Shown: one piece after another, positions 1 to 7,273 of the stretch
Position numbering within the stretch: position 1 is the first letter of the stretch
Layout of the letters: the number at the start of each line of letters is the position of its first letter
Source of the DNA: DAOUJI01 sp965237875
Lineage (GTDB): Bacteria > Chloroflexota > Dehalococcoidia > Lucifugimonadales > JAGWBF01
Reading direction: 5' to 3'
Length of the DNA stretch: 64,000 nucleotides
Assembly: GCA_965237875.1 (NCBI GenBank)
Contig: CBDEGP010000002.1
Span: 558,001 to 622,000 of the forward strand
The notes under the pieces: model-generated
The model's database searches: none
Told to the model about the DNA's origin: nothing
Seen by the model: only the letters and a program-made list of their open reading frames with translations
Position numbers and translations under genes: made by a program

Positions 1-669
1 CTGGACCACCTCTTCCGGCTCCAAGGGCGCAACGGGCTGGGCGCCCAGGGGATGCCAGCCGTCACCCAAACGGGCTGCACGGCGGATGGCGGCCCGGCTC
101 TGGCCGCCCACCCAAATGGGCGGATGGGGTTTCTGGACCGGCTTAGGCAGAAAGGTGAACCCGGAAAAGTTCACGTATTTCCCGTGGAACTCCGGCTCGT
201 CGGACGTCCACAGCTCTATGATGGCCCGCAGGTACTCGTCGCTGACGGCCCCACGTTCCTCGAAGGGCGGCAGGTCCAGCGCTTCAAACTCCTCTTTCAT
301 CCATCCCACGCCGATTCCCAGGGTCAGCCTTCCCTTGGACAGGTAGTCCAGAGTGGCCAGGGTCTTCGCCACGATGACCGGATGCCGGTTGGGAAGTATC
401 ATCACGCTGGGCACCAGCCGGAGCTTCGTGGTGGCGCCTGCCAGGAAAGTTAGAAGCGTCAGCTGTTCGAGGTAGTCTCCGCCTCCGGCCCCGGGAAATT
501 CCCCGCTCACTGTGTACGGATAGGGAGAGTCGATGGTCTTGGGTATGATGATGTGGTCCCCCACCACTGCGCAATCGAATCCCAGCTCTTCGCCCTTCTG
601 GGCTACGGCGATCAGGTTGTCCGGGGAGACGGTGGGTCCATTGTTGGAAAGGTAGAATCCGAACTTCAT
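1..669 (-). CDS. LLM-class flavin-dependent oxidoreductase (3' end outside window)
   Basis: The frame is open from an ATG at 669 to the window edge, giving 223 residues without a stop, so the C-terminus is missing. The start is preceded by a strong AGGAGG-type ribosome site. The protein begins MKFGFYLSNNGPT and contains GEELGFDCAVVGDHI, then LVPSVMILPNRHPV, then KGRLTLGIGVGWMKEEFEAL and PPIWVGGQS. These are the hallmarks of luciferase-like (LLM) TIM-barrel oxidoreductases that use F420 or FMN. Family members oxidise or reduce diverse small substrates, and the substrate here cannot be read from sequence. The family identification is secure; the choice of cofactor is open. Confidence 0.88.
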   Translation of the reverse strand, partial: MKFGFYLSNNGPTVSPDNLIAVAQKGEELGFDCAVVGDHIIIPKTIDSPYPYTVSGEFPGAGGGDYLEQLTLLTFLAGATTKLRLVPSVMILPNRHPVIVAKTLATLDYLSKGRLTLGIGVGWMKEEFEALDLPPFEERGAVSDEYLRAIIELWTSDEPEFHGKYVNFSGFTFLPKPVQKPHPPIWVGGQSRAAIRRAARLGDGWHPLGAQPVAPLEPEEVVQ

Positions 670-816
670 TCCTTCCTCCTGCACAGATTGGGGGGTTCCC
701 AGGGGGCGCTGGCCTATCCTAACACATTCGCCTGTAAGCGGCGGACTTCGTGCAGTGGCCTATAATGTCAGGGTCGTATACGCTGGCTGGAAATTCCAAG
801 TACAGGAGGTTATCGT

Positions 817-1233
817 ATGCCTGCGCTCAACCTGGAAGAAGCTGAAAGGATTCTGGCGGCAGCCAAGGCAAAGGTGCAAGAGATGGGAGTGAGGCTCTCT
901 GTGTCAGTGGTGGACCCGCGAGGGGACCTGATCGCCATGTTTCGCACCGACGGCGCTTCGTGGAGAACGCCCCTGATTTCCCGGGGCAAGGCTGTGGCGG
1001 CGGCCTGCTTCGGGATGTCGTCAAAGGACCTGGAAGAGCGGTCCGGAATGCCCTTCATGCAAGGGTTCATGGCCATGCAGGGCGGGCACATGATACCCGG
1101 CCAGGGGGCGCTGCCTGTGTTCCGGGACGGGGAGCTCATCGGGGCTGTCGGCGGCAGTGGGGGGACCGGTCAGCAGGATGAGGACGCAGTCAGGGCTGGA
1201 ATAGAGGGAGCGGGCTTCATGGCGGAGTCCTAA
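817..1233 (+). CDS. GlcG/HbpS family protein (DUF336)
   Basis: 138 residues, starting after a clear AGGAGG at about 803-808. The order of motifs fits the GlcG/HbpS fold: an N-terminal helix (LNLEEAERILAAAKAKVQE), the strand SVSVVDPRGDLIAMFRTDGA, the helix SRGKAVAAACFG, the segment GGHMIPGQGALPVFRDGELIGAVGGSGG, and a last helix with QDEDAVRAGIEG. Length is normal for the family. Members bind haem or assist glycolate and redox metabolism, but the role of stand-alone copies is unknown. A TATAAT hexamer at 761-766 is a possible -10 element without a good -35. The gene is divergent from the oxidoreductase upstream and 44 bp ahead of the DUF192 lipoprotein gene. Confidence 0.85.
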   Translation: MPALNLEEAERILAAAKAKVQEMGVRLSVSVVDPRGDLIAMFRTDGASWRTPLISRGKAVAAACFGMSSKDLEERSGMPFMQGFMAMQGGHMIPGQGALPVFRDGELIGAVGGSGGTGQQDEDAVRAGIEGAGFMAES

Positions 1234-1277
1234 CCGCCGCCGGAGACGGAAGCCTCTAACGCATTTTCTATTGAGGA

Positions 1278-2012
1278 ATGCGAGTATCGCGTATGGTCTC
1301 AGTTTGGCGGTCCATGAATGGAATAGGCTTTTCTGCGGCGGGAAGGGCCGGCGTCGTATTGATTGTCGTTCTTGTGCTGGCAGTGACCGGGGCTTGCGGC
1401 TCGAATTCCACTCTCACCGTTACATCCGTCCCTACAGCCACGCCAGTTCCTGACCCTACGGCTACATCCGCGCCTGACCCCGTGGCTACACCCACGCCTC
1501 ACCCCAAGGCCACGCCCATGCCTAACCCTACTGCCACGCCCATGCCTAACCCCACAGCCACGTCCGCCCCTGCCCCTACGCCGCGGCCTGTTCCTACAGC
1601 AACACCTGCGCCTGACCCCACAGCCACGTCCGTGCCTGCAGGCGCCGCTGCCAGGGCGGTGATTGGAGACAAAATGTTTAGCCTGGAGGTGGCCGACTCG
1701 CCGGAGGAGCGGGCGCTTGGCTTAGGCGGGCGGGACGGCTTGGAGGAGGGACACGCCATGCTCTTTGTGTGGCCCGAGGAGCGTTCGGTGACAATGTGGA
1801 TGAAGGACGTGCCCTTTCACGTGGACGCCCTCTTCATAGACAAGGACCTGAGGATAACTGCAATTCACGCCATGAAAGCCCAGCCCGGGGCGTCTTCTTC
1901 CGAGCTGGTCCGCTATAGTTCGGGAGGTCCGGTGATGTACGTTCTGGAGATAGCGGGAGGTCTTGCCGAGAAGTGCGGGATGGAGACCGGGATGAGCGTC
2001 AGGCTGGAATGA
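1278..2012 (+). CDS. DUF192 domain lipoprotein with Pro/Thr linker
   Basis: 244 residues from the first ATG. Alternative in-frame ATGs at 1293 and 1314 are equally possible because the GAGGA at 1273-1277 abuts the first start. A hydrophobic segment (GVVLIVVLVLAVTGAC) ends in a lipobox-like cysteine, so the mature protein is probably lipid-anchored outside the membrane. Residues of about 45-115 form a Pro/Thr/Ala-rich linker encoded by imperfect 18-bp repeats. The C-terminal ~115 residues are a DUF192 domain, with VADSPEERALGLGGRDGL, then MLFVWPEERSVTMWMKDV, then DALFIDKDLRI, then YVLEIAGGLAEKCGM. The biochemical role of DUF192 is not established. The domain call is firm, the function open. 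Confidence 0.85.
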   Translation: MRVSRMVSVWRSMNGIGFSAAGRAGVVLIVVLVLAVTGACGSNSTLTVTSVPTATPVPDPTATSAPDPVATPTPHPKATPMPNPTATPMPNPTATSAPAPTPRPVPTATPAPDPTATSVPAGAAARAVIGDKMFSLEVADSPEERALGLGGRDGLEEGHAMLFVWPEERSVTMWMKDVPFHVDALFIDKDLRITAIHAMKAQPGASSSELVRYSSGGPVMYVLEIAGGLAEKCGMETGMSVRLE

Positions 2013-2014
2013 GC

Positions 2015-2299
2015 CTAGTGCACGTCCAGTGTGAACCTGGGGCCCTCGGGAGACTCGACAAAGTCCAGCACGGATGAGATCAGGTGGGCGTTCAATTCCA
2101 TGTCCACCAGAAGCACCGGCGTGTCCAGGAACTCCACCACTTGATCATGGTTCCCTTTTTCGTCGATCACTATTCCGAAATCCCCGTCGCCCACCCACAT
2201 GGGCGGCGTAGCCAGACGCAGGAATTTGCCCGGTTCCAGTTCCCTGATTTCCAGGATGCGGTGCAGCTCATCTTTCGCCGGCTCTGTAACGTCGAACAT
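2015..2299 (-). CDS. HesB/IscA-like domain protein lacking the cluster-binding cysteines
   Basis: 94 residues from the ATG at 2299. Longer versions start at 2317 (ATG) or 2341 (TTG), but family similarity begins at MFDVTEPAKDELHRIL. The pattern of helix, strand (KFLRLATPPMW), GDGDFGIVIDE, PVLLVDMELNAHLI and VLDFVESPEGPRFTLD resembles the A-type Fe-S carrier (HesB/IscA/ErpA) fold. The three cysteines that bind the cluster in that family are absent; the protein has no cysteine at all, so a carrier function is unlikely. It ends 2 bp from the stop of the convergent DUF192 gene. The assignment to the fold is by eye and moderate. Confidence 0.6.
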   Translation of the reverse strand: MFDVTEPAKDELHRILEIRELEPGKFLRLATPPMWVGDGDFGIVIDEKGNHDQVVEFLDTPVLLVDMELNAHLISSVLDFVESPEGPRFTLDVH

Positions 2300-2401
2300 C
2301 CCCGCCGCCTGATGCATGTTCCACAGAAAGGAACGACCCAATGGACCTTGCGGGGCATCCCTGGCGGGACTTCCAACTCAGCTCATTGGACCGTGCTAGA
2401 G

Positions 2402-2431
2402 GTCATAACATACCCGAAAGCTTTTTGTCAA
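2402..2431 (-). promoter_or_regulatory. Sigma70-type promoter for the HesB-like gene
   Basis: On the minus strand TTGACA (2426-2431) is followed after 18 bp by TATGAC (2402-2407), about 100 nt upstream of the coding start. The -35 box is perfect and the -10 box imperfect. Confidence 0.5.
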
Positions 2432-2507
2432 CTTTTTGTATGTGGAGCGAAAACTTCCGGGATTCAGATTCGGACGACGAGGACTCGGACCTTCCATGCG
2501 CGGAGGA

Positions 2508-3323
2508 TCATGGCGGCGATGACTGCGTGGCTGGGCAGAGCGGCGCAAGGTCTGCGTCTATTCTGCCCGTATGGGTCGCCGGAGTAAGATAGATGCTGGG
2601 ACCCTTGGCGGAGTCCGGCAGAATTGGGTGACGGTCTGAATGGACCGTCACTTCACAGACTTCAAAACTGTCGCCGACCTTCAGAGGTATCCCGCGAGCG
2701 TCGTTGGCGTATATCCAGAGCACGCCGCTCTCCATCGTGTAACTTAGCCCCTTGTGGTTGTCCTCGCACCAATCCTTGAAGCACACTCGTGCATTGGTCC
2801 GGGTTGGGCCATGGGCAATTATCCCGTACTCTTCGTATTCGCCGTTTTCCGCGGCTTTCACGTCAAACGGAATTAAATATATTCCTGGGAGTTTCCTACG
2901 CTCCACGTCGGCTGGGACGCCGGGCGGCAGATCAGGCATATCCGCGCCAATTGTCTCCGTGTCGGTCGCCCCGGTGACAGCGCCGAATGTCGTGTACTTG
3001 TCACCGTCCACCCGCTGATAAGAGCCGACATTGCTGAAGGTCCCAACCCTAGTGTCAATGTTCGCCGCCTCAATCACCGTCTCCACCCAGTGGTCCTTGT
3101 CCGTGTACTCCAGGCGGAGCATTTGTCGCGGGTCCACAAGTTCATCGCCGACGCTGACCGCCTGACCTTGAGTGAATACGAACGTCATGGTGAAGCTGGG
3201 TAGGTCGAAGCCTGAGGAGCCCTCTTCCGCCTGGCGCAGTCCCATCCACCAGAAAGCCCATAGGAACAACACGGCCGCCACTGCTGCTATGATGACCGCT
3301 GCCTGCACTTTGAATCGCTTCAT
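2508..3323 (-). CDS. Membrane-anchored extracytoplasmic protein, unknown function
   Basis: 271 residues with an N-terminal transmembrane anchor (AVIIAAVAAVLFLWAFWW) and a large extracytoplasmic domain. I do not recognise a named family. The domain is clearly paralogous to the 219-residue protein encoded just upstream in the operon. Shared blocks are a PSFTMTF-type strand, GQAVSVG, VTGATDTET versus VTGLTSTYT, ARVCFKDWCEDNHKG versus ARVCFNGACQDNHTG, and YANDARGIPLKVGDSFE versus YADDARGIPLKIGDDFQ. The two cysteines in the CF..WC/CF..AC block may form a disulphide. Last gene of a four-gene operon, 6 nt after the 49-residue peptide gene. It has an extra C-terminal tail of about 50 residues not present in the paralogue. 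Confidence 0.8.
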   Translation of the reverse strand: MKRFKVQAAVIIAAVAAVLFLWAFWWMGLRQAEEGSSGFDLPSFTMTFVFTQGQAVSVGDELVDPRQMLRLEYTDKDHWVETVIEAANIDTRVGTFSNVGSYQRVDGDKYTTFGAVTGATDTETIGADMPDLPPGVPADVERRKLPGIYLIPFDVKAAENGEYEEYGIIAHGPTRTNARVCFKDWCEDNHKGLSYTMESGVLWIYANDARGIPLKVGDSFEVCEVTVHSDRHPILPDSAKGPSIYLTPATHTGRIDADLAPLCPATQSSPP

Positions 3324-3329
3324 GGCGTT

Positions 3330-3479
3330 TCACCGCATCGTCCGTCCATGCGTCGCCACGTCTTCCATATAGTTTTGCCAGTTGGGCGCGCCGCACTCCG
3401 ACCACCACACGCCCCAGACAATCCATGCAGCGGCCACCATAATGATGACCGCTGCATAAAGTTTTCGCCGCCAGGTCAT
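3330..3479 (-). CDS. 49-residue single-pass membrane peptide
   Basis: A small ORF that starts with ATG immediately after the TAG of the upstream gene (zero intergenic bases) and ends 6 nt before the ATG of the downstream gene, which argues for translational coupling. It begins MTWRRKLYAAVIIMVAAAWI and continues into a Trp-rich end of the membrane helix (VWGVWWSE), then a short tail with one cysteine. Positive N-terminus, one helix, and a tail predicted outside. The helix resembles the anchor of the downstream 271-residue protein (AAVIIAAVAAVLFLWAFWW), so it may be a truncated duplicate or a small partner subunit. Supported by position rather than homology. Confidence 0.6.
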   Translation of the reverse strand: MTWRRKLYAAVIIMVAAAWIVWGVWWSECGAPNWQNYMEDVATHGRTMR

Positions 3480-4139
3480 CTATGGAATCGTTTGCTTTGC
3501 TGAGTTGACCGTAACCTCGATCGCCTGGAAATCGTCTCCAATCTTGAGTGGGATGCCCCGTGCATCGTCGGCATACACCCACGTCTCGCCGTCTATAGTA
3601 TAGCTCCGGCCAGTATGGTTGTCCTGGCAAGCGCCGTTGAAGCACACCCGCGCCGTGGTGGAGGCCGCGCCATTGGCGACTATGCCATGGGAGCTGTCTT
3701 CCGCCGACTCTATGTCGATGGGAATCATATAAGCGCCGGGAACGCGTATGCCCGAATGCTCCTGGGTGTAGGTGCTCGTCAAGCCGGTCACGGCATTGTA
3801 TTCCGTGACGGTGGTCCCATTGACGCTGATGTAAGAACCGGCAGCGTTGAATGTGCCCCAGCTGGTGACAATGTCCGGTGAAGTTGTCACGGTTTCAGTC
3901 CAGCGATCAGGGGCGGTATAGTCCATGCGGCGCGTCTGATTGGACGCCACCGCTTGGCCGCCCACCGAAACCGCCTGGCCGTCAGCCAGCGTGAAGGTCA
4001 TGGTGAAGCTGGGCGGCGGCGTATAGGAGGCATCACCGCCTTCCCCGCCGATGGACATCATGCCGCCGGAGATGAAGACTACCAACAGAAGCAAAGCCGC
4101 TGCCGTCAGCACATATCTGTTTTTCAATATTTTTGTCAT
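3480..4139 (-). CDS. Secreted or membrane-anchored protein, paralogue of the operon's last gene
   Basis: 219 residues. The N-terminus MTKILKNRYVLTAAALLLLV is a signal anchor or signal peptide, followed by a Gly-rich stretch and an extracytoplasmic domain rich in Thr and Ser (TMTFTLADGQAVSVGGQAV). The body matches the 271-residue paralogue downstream in order and spacing of motifs, including the paired cysteines in ARVCFNGACQDNHTG and the YADDARGIPLKIG block. No known enzyme motif is visible. Repeated phrases such as TETVTTSPDI and VNGTTVTEYNAVTG suggest a beta-rich fold. Second gene of the operon, 26 nt after the 172-residue secreted protein. Confidence 0.8.
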   Translation of the reverse strand: MTKILKNRYVLTAAALLLLVVFISGGMMSIGGEGGDASYTPPPSFTMTFTLADGQAVSVGGQAVASNQTRRMDYTAPDRWTETVTTSPDIVTSWGTFNAAGSYISVNGTTVTEYNAVTGLTSTYTQEHSGIRVPGAYMIPIDIESAEDSSHGIVANGAASTTARVCFNGACQDNHTGRSYTIDGETWVYADDARGIPLKIGDDFQAIEVTVNSAKQTIP

Positions 4140-4165
4140 GGCTCAACTCCTTTCTTTAGTTTCTG

Positions 4166-4684
4166 TCACTCCAGGAAATGCTGGTGCAGTTCTCCGGTTA
4201 TATCGATATCGCCAGTTGGCGGCCATACCTGAAAGAGATAGGCGTCGGCCCGTTGTTCAACCAGTCCGCCGCCATTCAAACCTTCGTGGCGACCGAAGGA
4301 ATGCCAGACTAAGTTAGTCCCCGAGGCAGGAGTATACCGCCAGGACTCGCTGCCCGTGTCATGCCTCTTTACCCACTGCCCAACGTTCCATTCGTAATAC
4401 CTGGTGAACTCGGTGCGCCACCTCTGGTTGGTCCAACTGCTGTTGTCCGGGTCGGGTCTCCGGGCGCCATAGTACACCTCTCTGACATTGGCATAATATG
4501 GATCATACCATACCTGATAGTACACATAGCTCTTATGGGATGTGCCTCCACCGTCATGGATTTTATCCGATGATATGGGACCGTTTTCCTCATATTCATC
4601 GTTGTGATGCCCGGCGACGGGAGTCACCGCGAACAACGCCACCATCGCCAGAGCGAGCAGTCCCAGCATTGCCAGTTTCCGCAT
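4166..4684 (-). CDS. Secreted protein of unknown function, aromatic- and Tyr-rich
   Basis: 172 residues from the ATG at 4684, preceded by GGAAGGAGA at a good distance; an upstream TTG at 4702 would place this ribosome site inside the gene. A standard signal peptide (MRKLAMLGLLALAMVALFA, then TPVAGHH) suggests export. The mature part is rich in Tyr, Trp, His and Asp (YVYYQVWYDPYYANVREVYY), without cysteines, and I do not recognise the family. It is the first gene of the operon, and a promoter sits about 35-60 nt upstream of the start. Confidence 0.7.
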   Translation of the reverse strand: MRKLAMLGLLALAMVALFAVTPVAGHHNDEYEENGPISSDKIHDGGGTSHKSYVYYQVWYDPYYANVREVYYGARRPDPDNSSWTNQRWRTEFTRYYEWNVGQWVKRHDTGSESWRYTPASGTNLVWHSFGRHEGLNGGGLVEQRADAYLFQVWPPTGDIDITGELHQHFLE

Positions 4685-4718
4685 ATCCGTTTCTCCTTCC
4701 AATTGTTAAAGACGGTAA

Positions 4719-4747
4719 ACATTAGCGTCAATGATACGGTTTGTCAA
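4719..4747 (-). promoter_or_regulatory. Sigma70-type promoter of the secreted-protein operon
   Basis: On the minus strand TTGACA (4742-4747), 17-bp spacer, TAATGT (4719-4724). It lies directly upstream of the ribosome site of the 172-residue gene and would drive all four tightly packed genes down to 2508. Confidence 0.6.
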
Positions 4748-4826
4748 TCGGCAAGATCAGGTGTTGACAAATCCTAATAATAGAGCCTGTCTCATAAAGC
4801 TGAGAGATCCGGGATCACAGTGTCCT

Positions 4827-4848
4827 GGATTCCGGCCTTCGCCGAAAT
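4827..4848. repeat. Dispersed hairpin repeat core (degenerate copy)
   Basis: Reads GGATTCCGGCCTTCGCCGAA on the plus strand, that is, the reverse orientation of the TTCCGGC-GGAG-GCCGGAA hairpins at 33763, 55554 and 62536, with one base missing from one arm. It lies in the gap between the secreted-protein operon promoter and the 72-residue gene. Confidence 0.45.
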
Positions 4849-4970
4849 AACGGCACACATTACCGTATTCAATACTGTTGCATGTGCCTTGGCGTCGTAA
4901 ATCGCCCCGGAATGTCCAACACAAATCGTGAGTGGCGACTTCTGAGACATGCTCAATATGGTATAATTAT

Positions 4971-5013
4971 GCCAAACAAAAAGAGGCCCAAGGGCGGCAA
5001 CCCTCGGACCTCT
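4971..5013 (-). terminator. Intrinsic terminator of the 72-residue membrane protein gene
   Basis: On the minus strand a 13-bp stem (5001-5013 with 4982-4994, two G-T wobbles) encloses a 6-nt loop and is followed by TTTTGTTT. It lies 35 nt past the stop of the 5049-5267 gene, which supports that gene being expressed. Confidence 0.8.
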
Positions 5014-5048
5014 AGTCCACTTTAGATGGTCCCTCCTATCTCGTAGGC

Positions 5049-5267
5049 TTAAGACGCCCAGTAGACAATGACCAAGATGAGCATCGCTATCAGACCCGCC
5101 GCCACTAGGACGATCAGCGAGTCCAGACGGCGTTGCACCTGATTGCCTGCGACAATCACCGACGCCACCAGAGTCCACACCGTCGCTGCGGCGAACCATT
5201 CAGCGGCTGCGAATATCCGACGCCGTATCATGGCGGCGATGAGCCGTTGCTCCGCCTGACGATCCAT
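5049..5267 (-). CDS. Small two-helix membrane protein
   Basis: 72 residues. A basic N-terminal part (MDRQAEQRLIAAMIRRRIF) is followed by two hydrophobic helices (FAAATVWTLVASVIVAG and LIVLVAAGLIAMLILVIVYW). A GAGGGTGC ribosome site precedes the ATG and a strong intrinsic terminator follows, so the gene is probably real. No family recognised. It stands alone between the secreted-protein operon and the PaREP1-like gene. Confidence 0.6.
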   Translation of the reverse strand: MDRQAEQRLIAAMIRRRIFAAAEWFAAATVWTLVASVIVAGNQVQRRLDSLIVLVAAGLIAMLILVIVYWAS

Positions 5268-5398
5268 TGCACCCTCTTAATCTGGGCCGAAAATTTGGGG
5301 GTCCGGATTCGGTCTGTCCAGTTTTTGTATGGGAACTGTGACAAGGCCCTGCCTGGGCACGAACCCTTTCCCTTAAAGAGAGAAGGAGCAGAGTTGGG

Positions 5399-5767
5399 TT
5401 AGGACGTTTCGGCGGGCAGCAGGGCTTCGAGCTTCTCCACGAACTGGCGGACGTTGTCCAGGTCGCGTTGCACTATCTCGGAGGTCAGCCAGTCCTCGTA
5501 GAAGTTGACATGCAGGTTATGGGCTTGGGTGAACAGACCGAGCAACTCCGAGCCGCCTATCTCCCTGTCAAGGTCCCTGACCGTCTGAAAAAGAAGCGCA
5601 TGGGTGTCATGCCGCCAGCCCCGATGCGCAGCGATGGCCTTAACGATTTGGGCGGCGGAACCCCAACCTTTTTCGGACGCTTGCCGCAAGTCCCTGGCGC
5701 CGTACTCCTCTTCCGCCTGGGCCTCTAGGCGGCGGCTGGCTTCGCGATAGGTCGCGGTTGTGGTCAT
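5399..5767 (-). CDS. PaREP1/HEPN-like small helical protein
   Basis: 122 residues from the ATG at 5767, which has GAGGTGAG upstream; the frame stays open further 5' but without a credible start. The all-helical sequence has YREASRRLEAQAEEEYGARD, then LRQASEKGWGSAAQIVKAIA, then LGLFTQAHNLHVNFYEDWLT. The (A/S)EKxWGSAAQxVKAI pattern is that of the PaREP1/PaREP8 family, which belongs to the HEPN-type helical proteins. Some HEPN proteins are RNases of toxin systems, but the R-x4-6-H catalytic motif is not evident and no nucleotidyltransferase partner is adjacent. A housekeeping or scaffold role is equally possible. Confidence 0.6.
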   Translation of the reverse strand: MTTTATYREASRRLEAQAEEEYGARDLRQASEKGWGSAAQIVKAIAAHRGWRHDTHALLFQTVRDLDREIGGSELLGLFTQAHNLHVNFYEDWLTSEIVQRDLDNVRQFVEKLEALLPAETS

Positions 5768-5874
5768 GCCCTCACCTCTCTTAAGCGCATTGTAGCATAG
5801 GGCCGTATTCCCCTCCTCTTCTTTGTCTTTCAATGCTATCCGCTTCTCGTAAGATAAAGGCAACAGGGCAATTC

Positions 5875-5903
5875 TTGACACCTCTGGGGGGCCAATCTAA
5901 GAT
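5875..5903 (+). promoter_or_regulatory. Sigma70-type promoter for lysA-holB
   Basis: TTGACA (5875-5880), 17-bp spacer, TAAGAT (5898-5903), placing the transcription start about 45 nt upstream of the lysA ATG. Confidence 0.65.
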
Positions 5904-5956
5904 TGTGCCCACTAGAAGAACGACGCCTGTGACGGCGCCGAAAGAGAGTCCGACGC

Positions 5957-7270
5957 ATGTTTACGGGGGCGCAGCACGTATTCCCAGAGTCAACCGACGT
6001 GAACGACAAGGGCCACCTGGTTATTGGGGGCTGCGACACGCTGGACTTAGCCGACGAATACGGCACCCCCCTGTACGTATTCGATGAGGACATGGTGCGC
6101 AGCATGTGCCGGAGTTTCGTGGAAGGATTCACTGCCAGGCATGCCGACACCGCAGTGGTCTACGCATGCAAGGCCTACGTGAACCCGGCCCTTGCTCGTA
6201 TCCTGATGGACGAGGGCTTGGGCTTGGACGTGGTTTCCGGCGGCGAGTTGGCCGTAGCCCAAGCGGTGGACTATCCATCCCGCCTCGTGTACTTCCACGG
6301 CAACAACAAGGGCGCGGTGGAGCTACGAGACGCGCTCGATTGGGGCATCGGGCGGATAGTCGTGGACAGCTTCTACGAGCTGGAGCTTCTCGACAAGTTG
6401 GCCGGTGAGATGGGAAAGGTGCAGGAAATCATGGTAAGGGTGTCTCCAGGCGTTGACCCGCACACCCATCACCACACTACCACCGGCACGCTGGACTCCA
6501 AATTCGGCTTTCCTATAGAAACGGGACAGGCCGACGAGGCCGTCCGAATCGCCCTCAAGTCTTCCAACCTGGACCTGATAGGCCTCCACTTCCACCTGGG
6601 GTCGCCCATCTTCCACGTGGAACCCTATCAAGCCGCCATGGACATTGTCTTGGAGTTTGCCTCCAGGTTCCGGGAGGAAGGGCTGAATCTACGAGAAATC
6701 AGTCCCGGCGGAGGCTTCGCCATAGCCTACACCAGGGACCAGGAGCCTCCTTCCATAGGCGAGTACGCCGACGCTATAGTCTCTTCCATGCTGGAAGGGT
6801 GCCAGCGGCTGGGCATGGACGTTCCCAGGCTGGTGATCGAGCCCGGACGTTCTATAGTGGGACGCGCCGGAGTCGCTCTGTACCGCGTGGGCGCTGTGAA
6901 GGAGATTCCGGGGGTCAGGAAGTACGTTTCAGTGGACGGGGGCATGGGCGACAACATCCGTCCGGCCCTCTATGACGCGGCCTATGAAGCTGTGGTCGCC
7001 GGGAAGGCTGACCAGAGCGGCTCGGACCTGGTGACCATAGCCGGCAAGTACTGCGAGTCGGGGGACGTTCTGGTCCGCGACGTGAACCTTCCCAGGATAG
7101 AGTCCGACGACATCATCGCCATCCCGGCGGCGGGTGCATACTGCCTGTCCATGGCCTCCACCTACAACATGAACCCCCGTCCCCCTGTCGTGGCCGTCAA
7201 AGACGGAGACTCCAGGTTGATGCGGCGGCGGGAGAGCTACGCTGACCTGATGGTCAATGATGTTCTATAG
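5957..7270 (+). CDS. lysA: Diaminopimelate decarboxylase
   Basis: 437 residues, full length for LysA, which decarboxylates meso-diaminopimelate to L-lysine using PLP. The PLP-binding lysine is K72 in VVYACKAYVNP. Other family marks are HFHLGSPI, the phosphate-binding SPGGGFAIAYT, the EPGRSIVGRAG block, and GKYCESGDVL, whose CESGD lies at the dimer-interface active site. It is followed after only 3 nt by holB, so the two are co-transcribed from the promoter at 5875-5903. The end of the protein (YADLMVNDVL) is typical. Confidence 0.96.
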   Translation: MFTGAQHVFPESTDVNDKGHLVIGGCDTLDLADEYGTPLYVFDEDMVRSMCRSFVEGFTARHADTAVVYACKAYVNPALARILMDEGLGLDVVSGGELAVAQAVDYPSRLVYFHGNNKGAVELRDALDWGIGRIVVDSFYELELLDKLAGEMGKVQEIMVRVSPGVDPHTHHHTTTGTLDSKFGFPIETGQADEAVRIALKSSNLDLIGLHFHLGSPIFHVEPYQAAMDIVLEFASRFREEGLNLREISPGGGFAIAYTRDQEPPSIGEYADAIVSSMLEGCQRLGMDVPRLVIEPGRSIVGRAGVALYRVGAVKEIPGVRKYVSVDGGMGDNIRPALYDAAYEAVVAGKADQSGSDLVTIAGKYCESGDVLVRDVNLPRIESDDIIAIPAAGAYCLSMASTYNMNPRPPVVAVKDGDSRLMRRRESYADLMVNDVL

Positions 7271-7273
7271 CTC

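Noticed and set aside
1429..1641. Short tandem repeats that could suggest a CRISPR or minisatellite
   Set aside because: They are in-frame and encode the Pro/Thr linker of a lipoprotein; the same style occurs in four other lipoproteins. No CRISPR array is present in the window.
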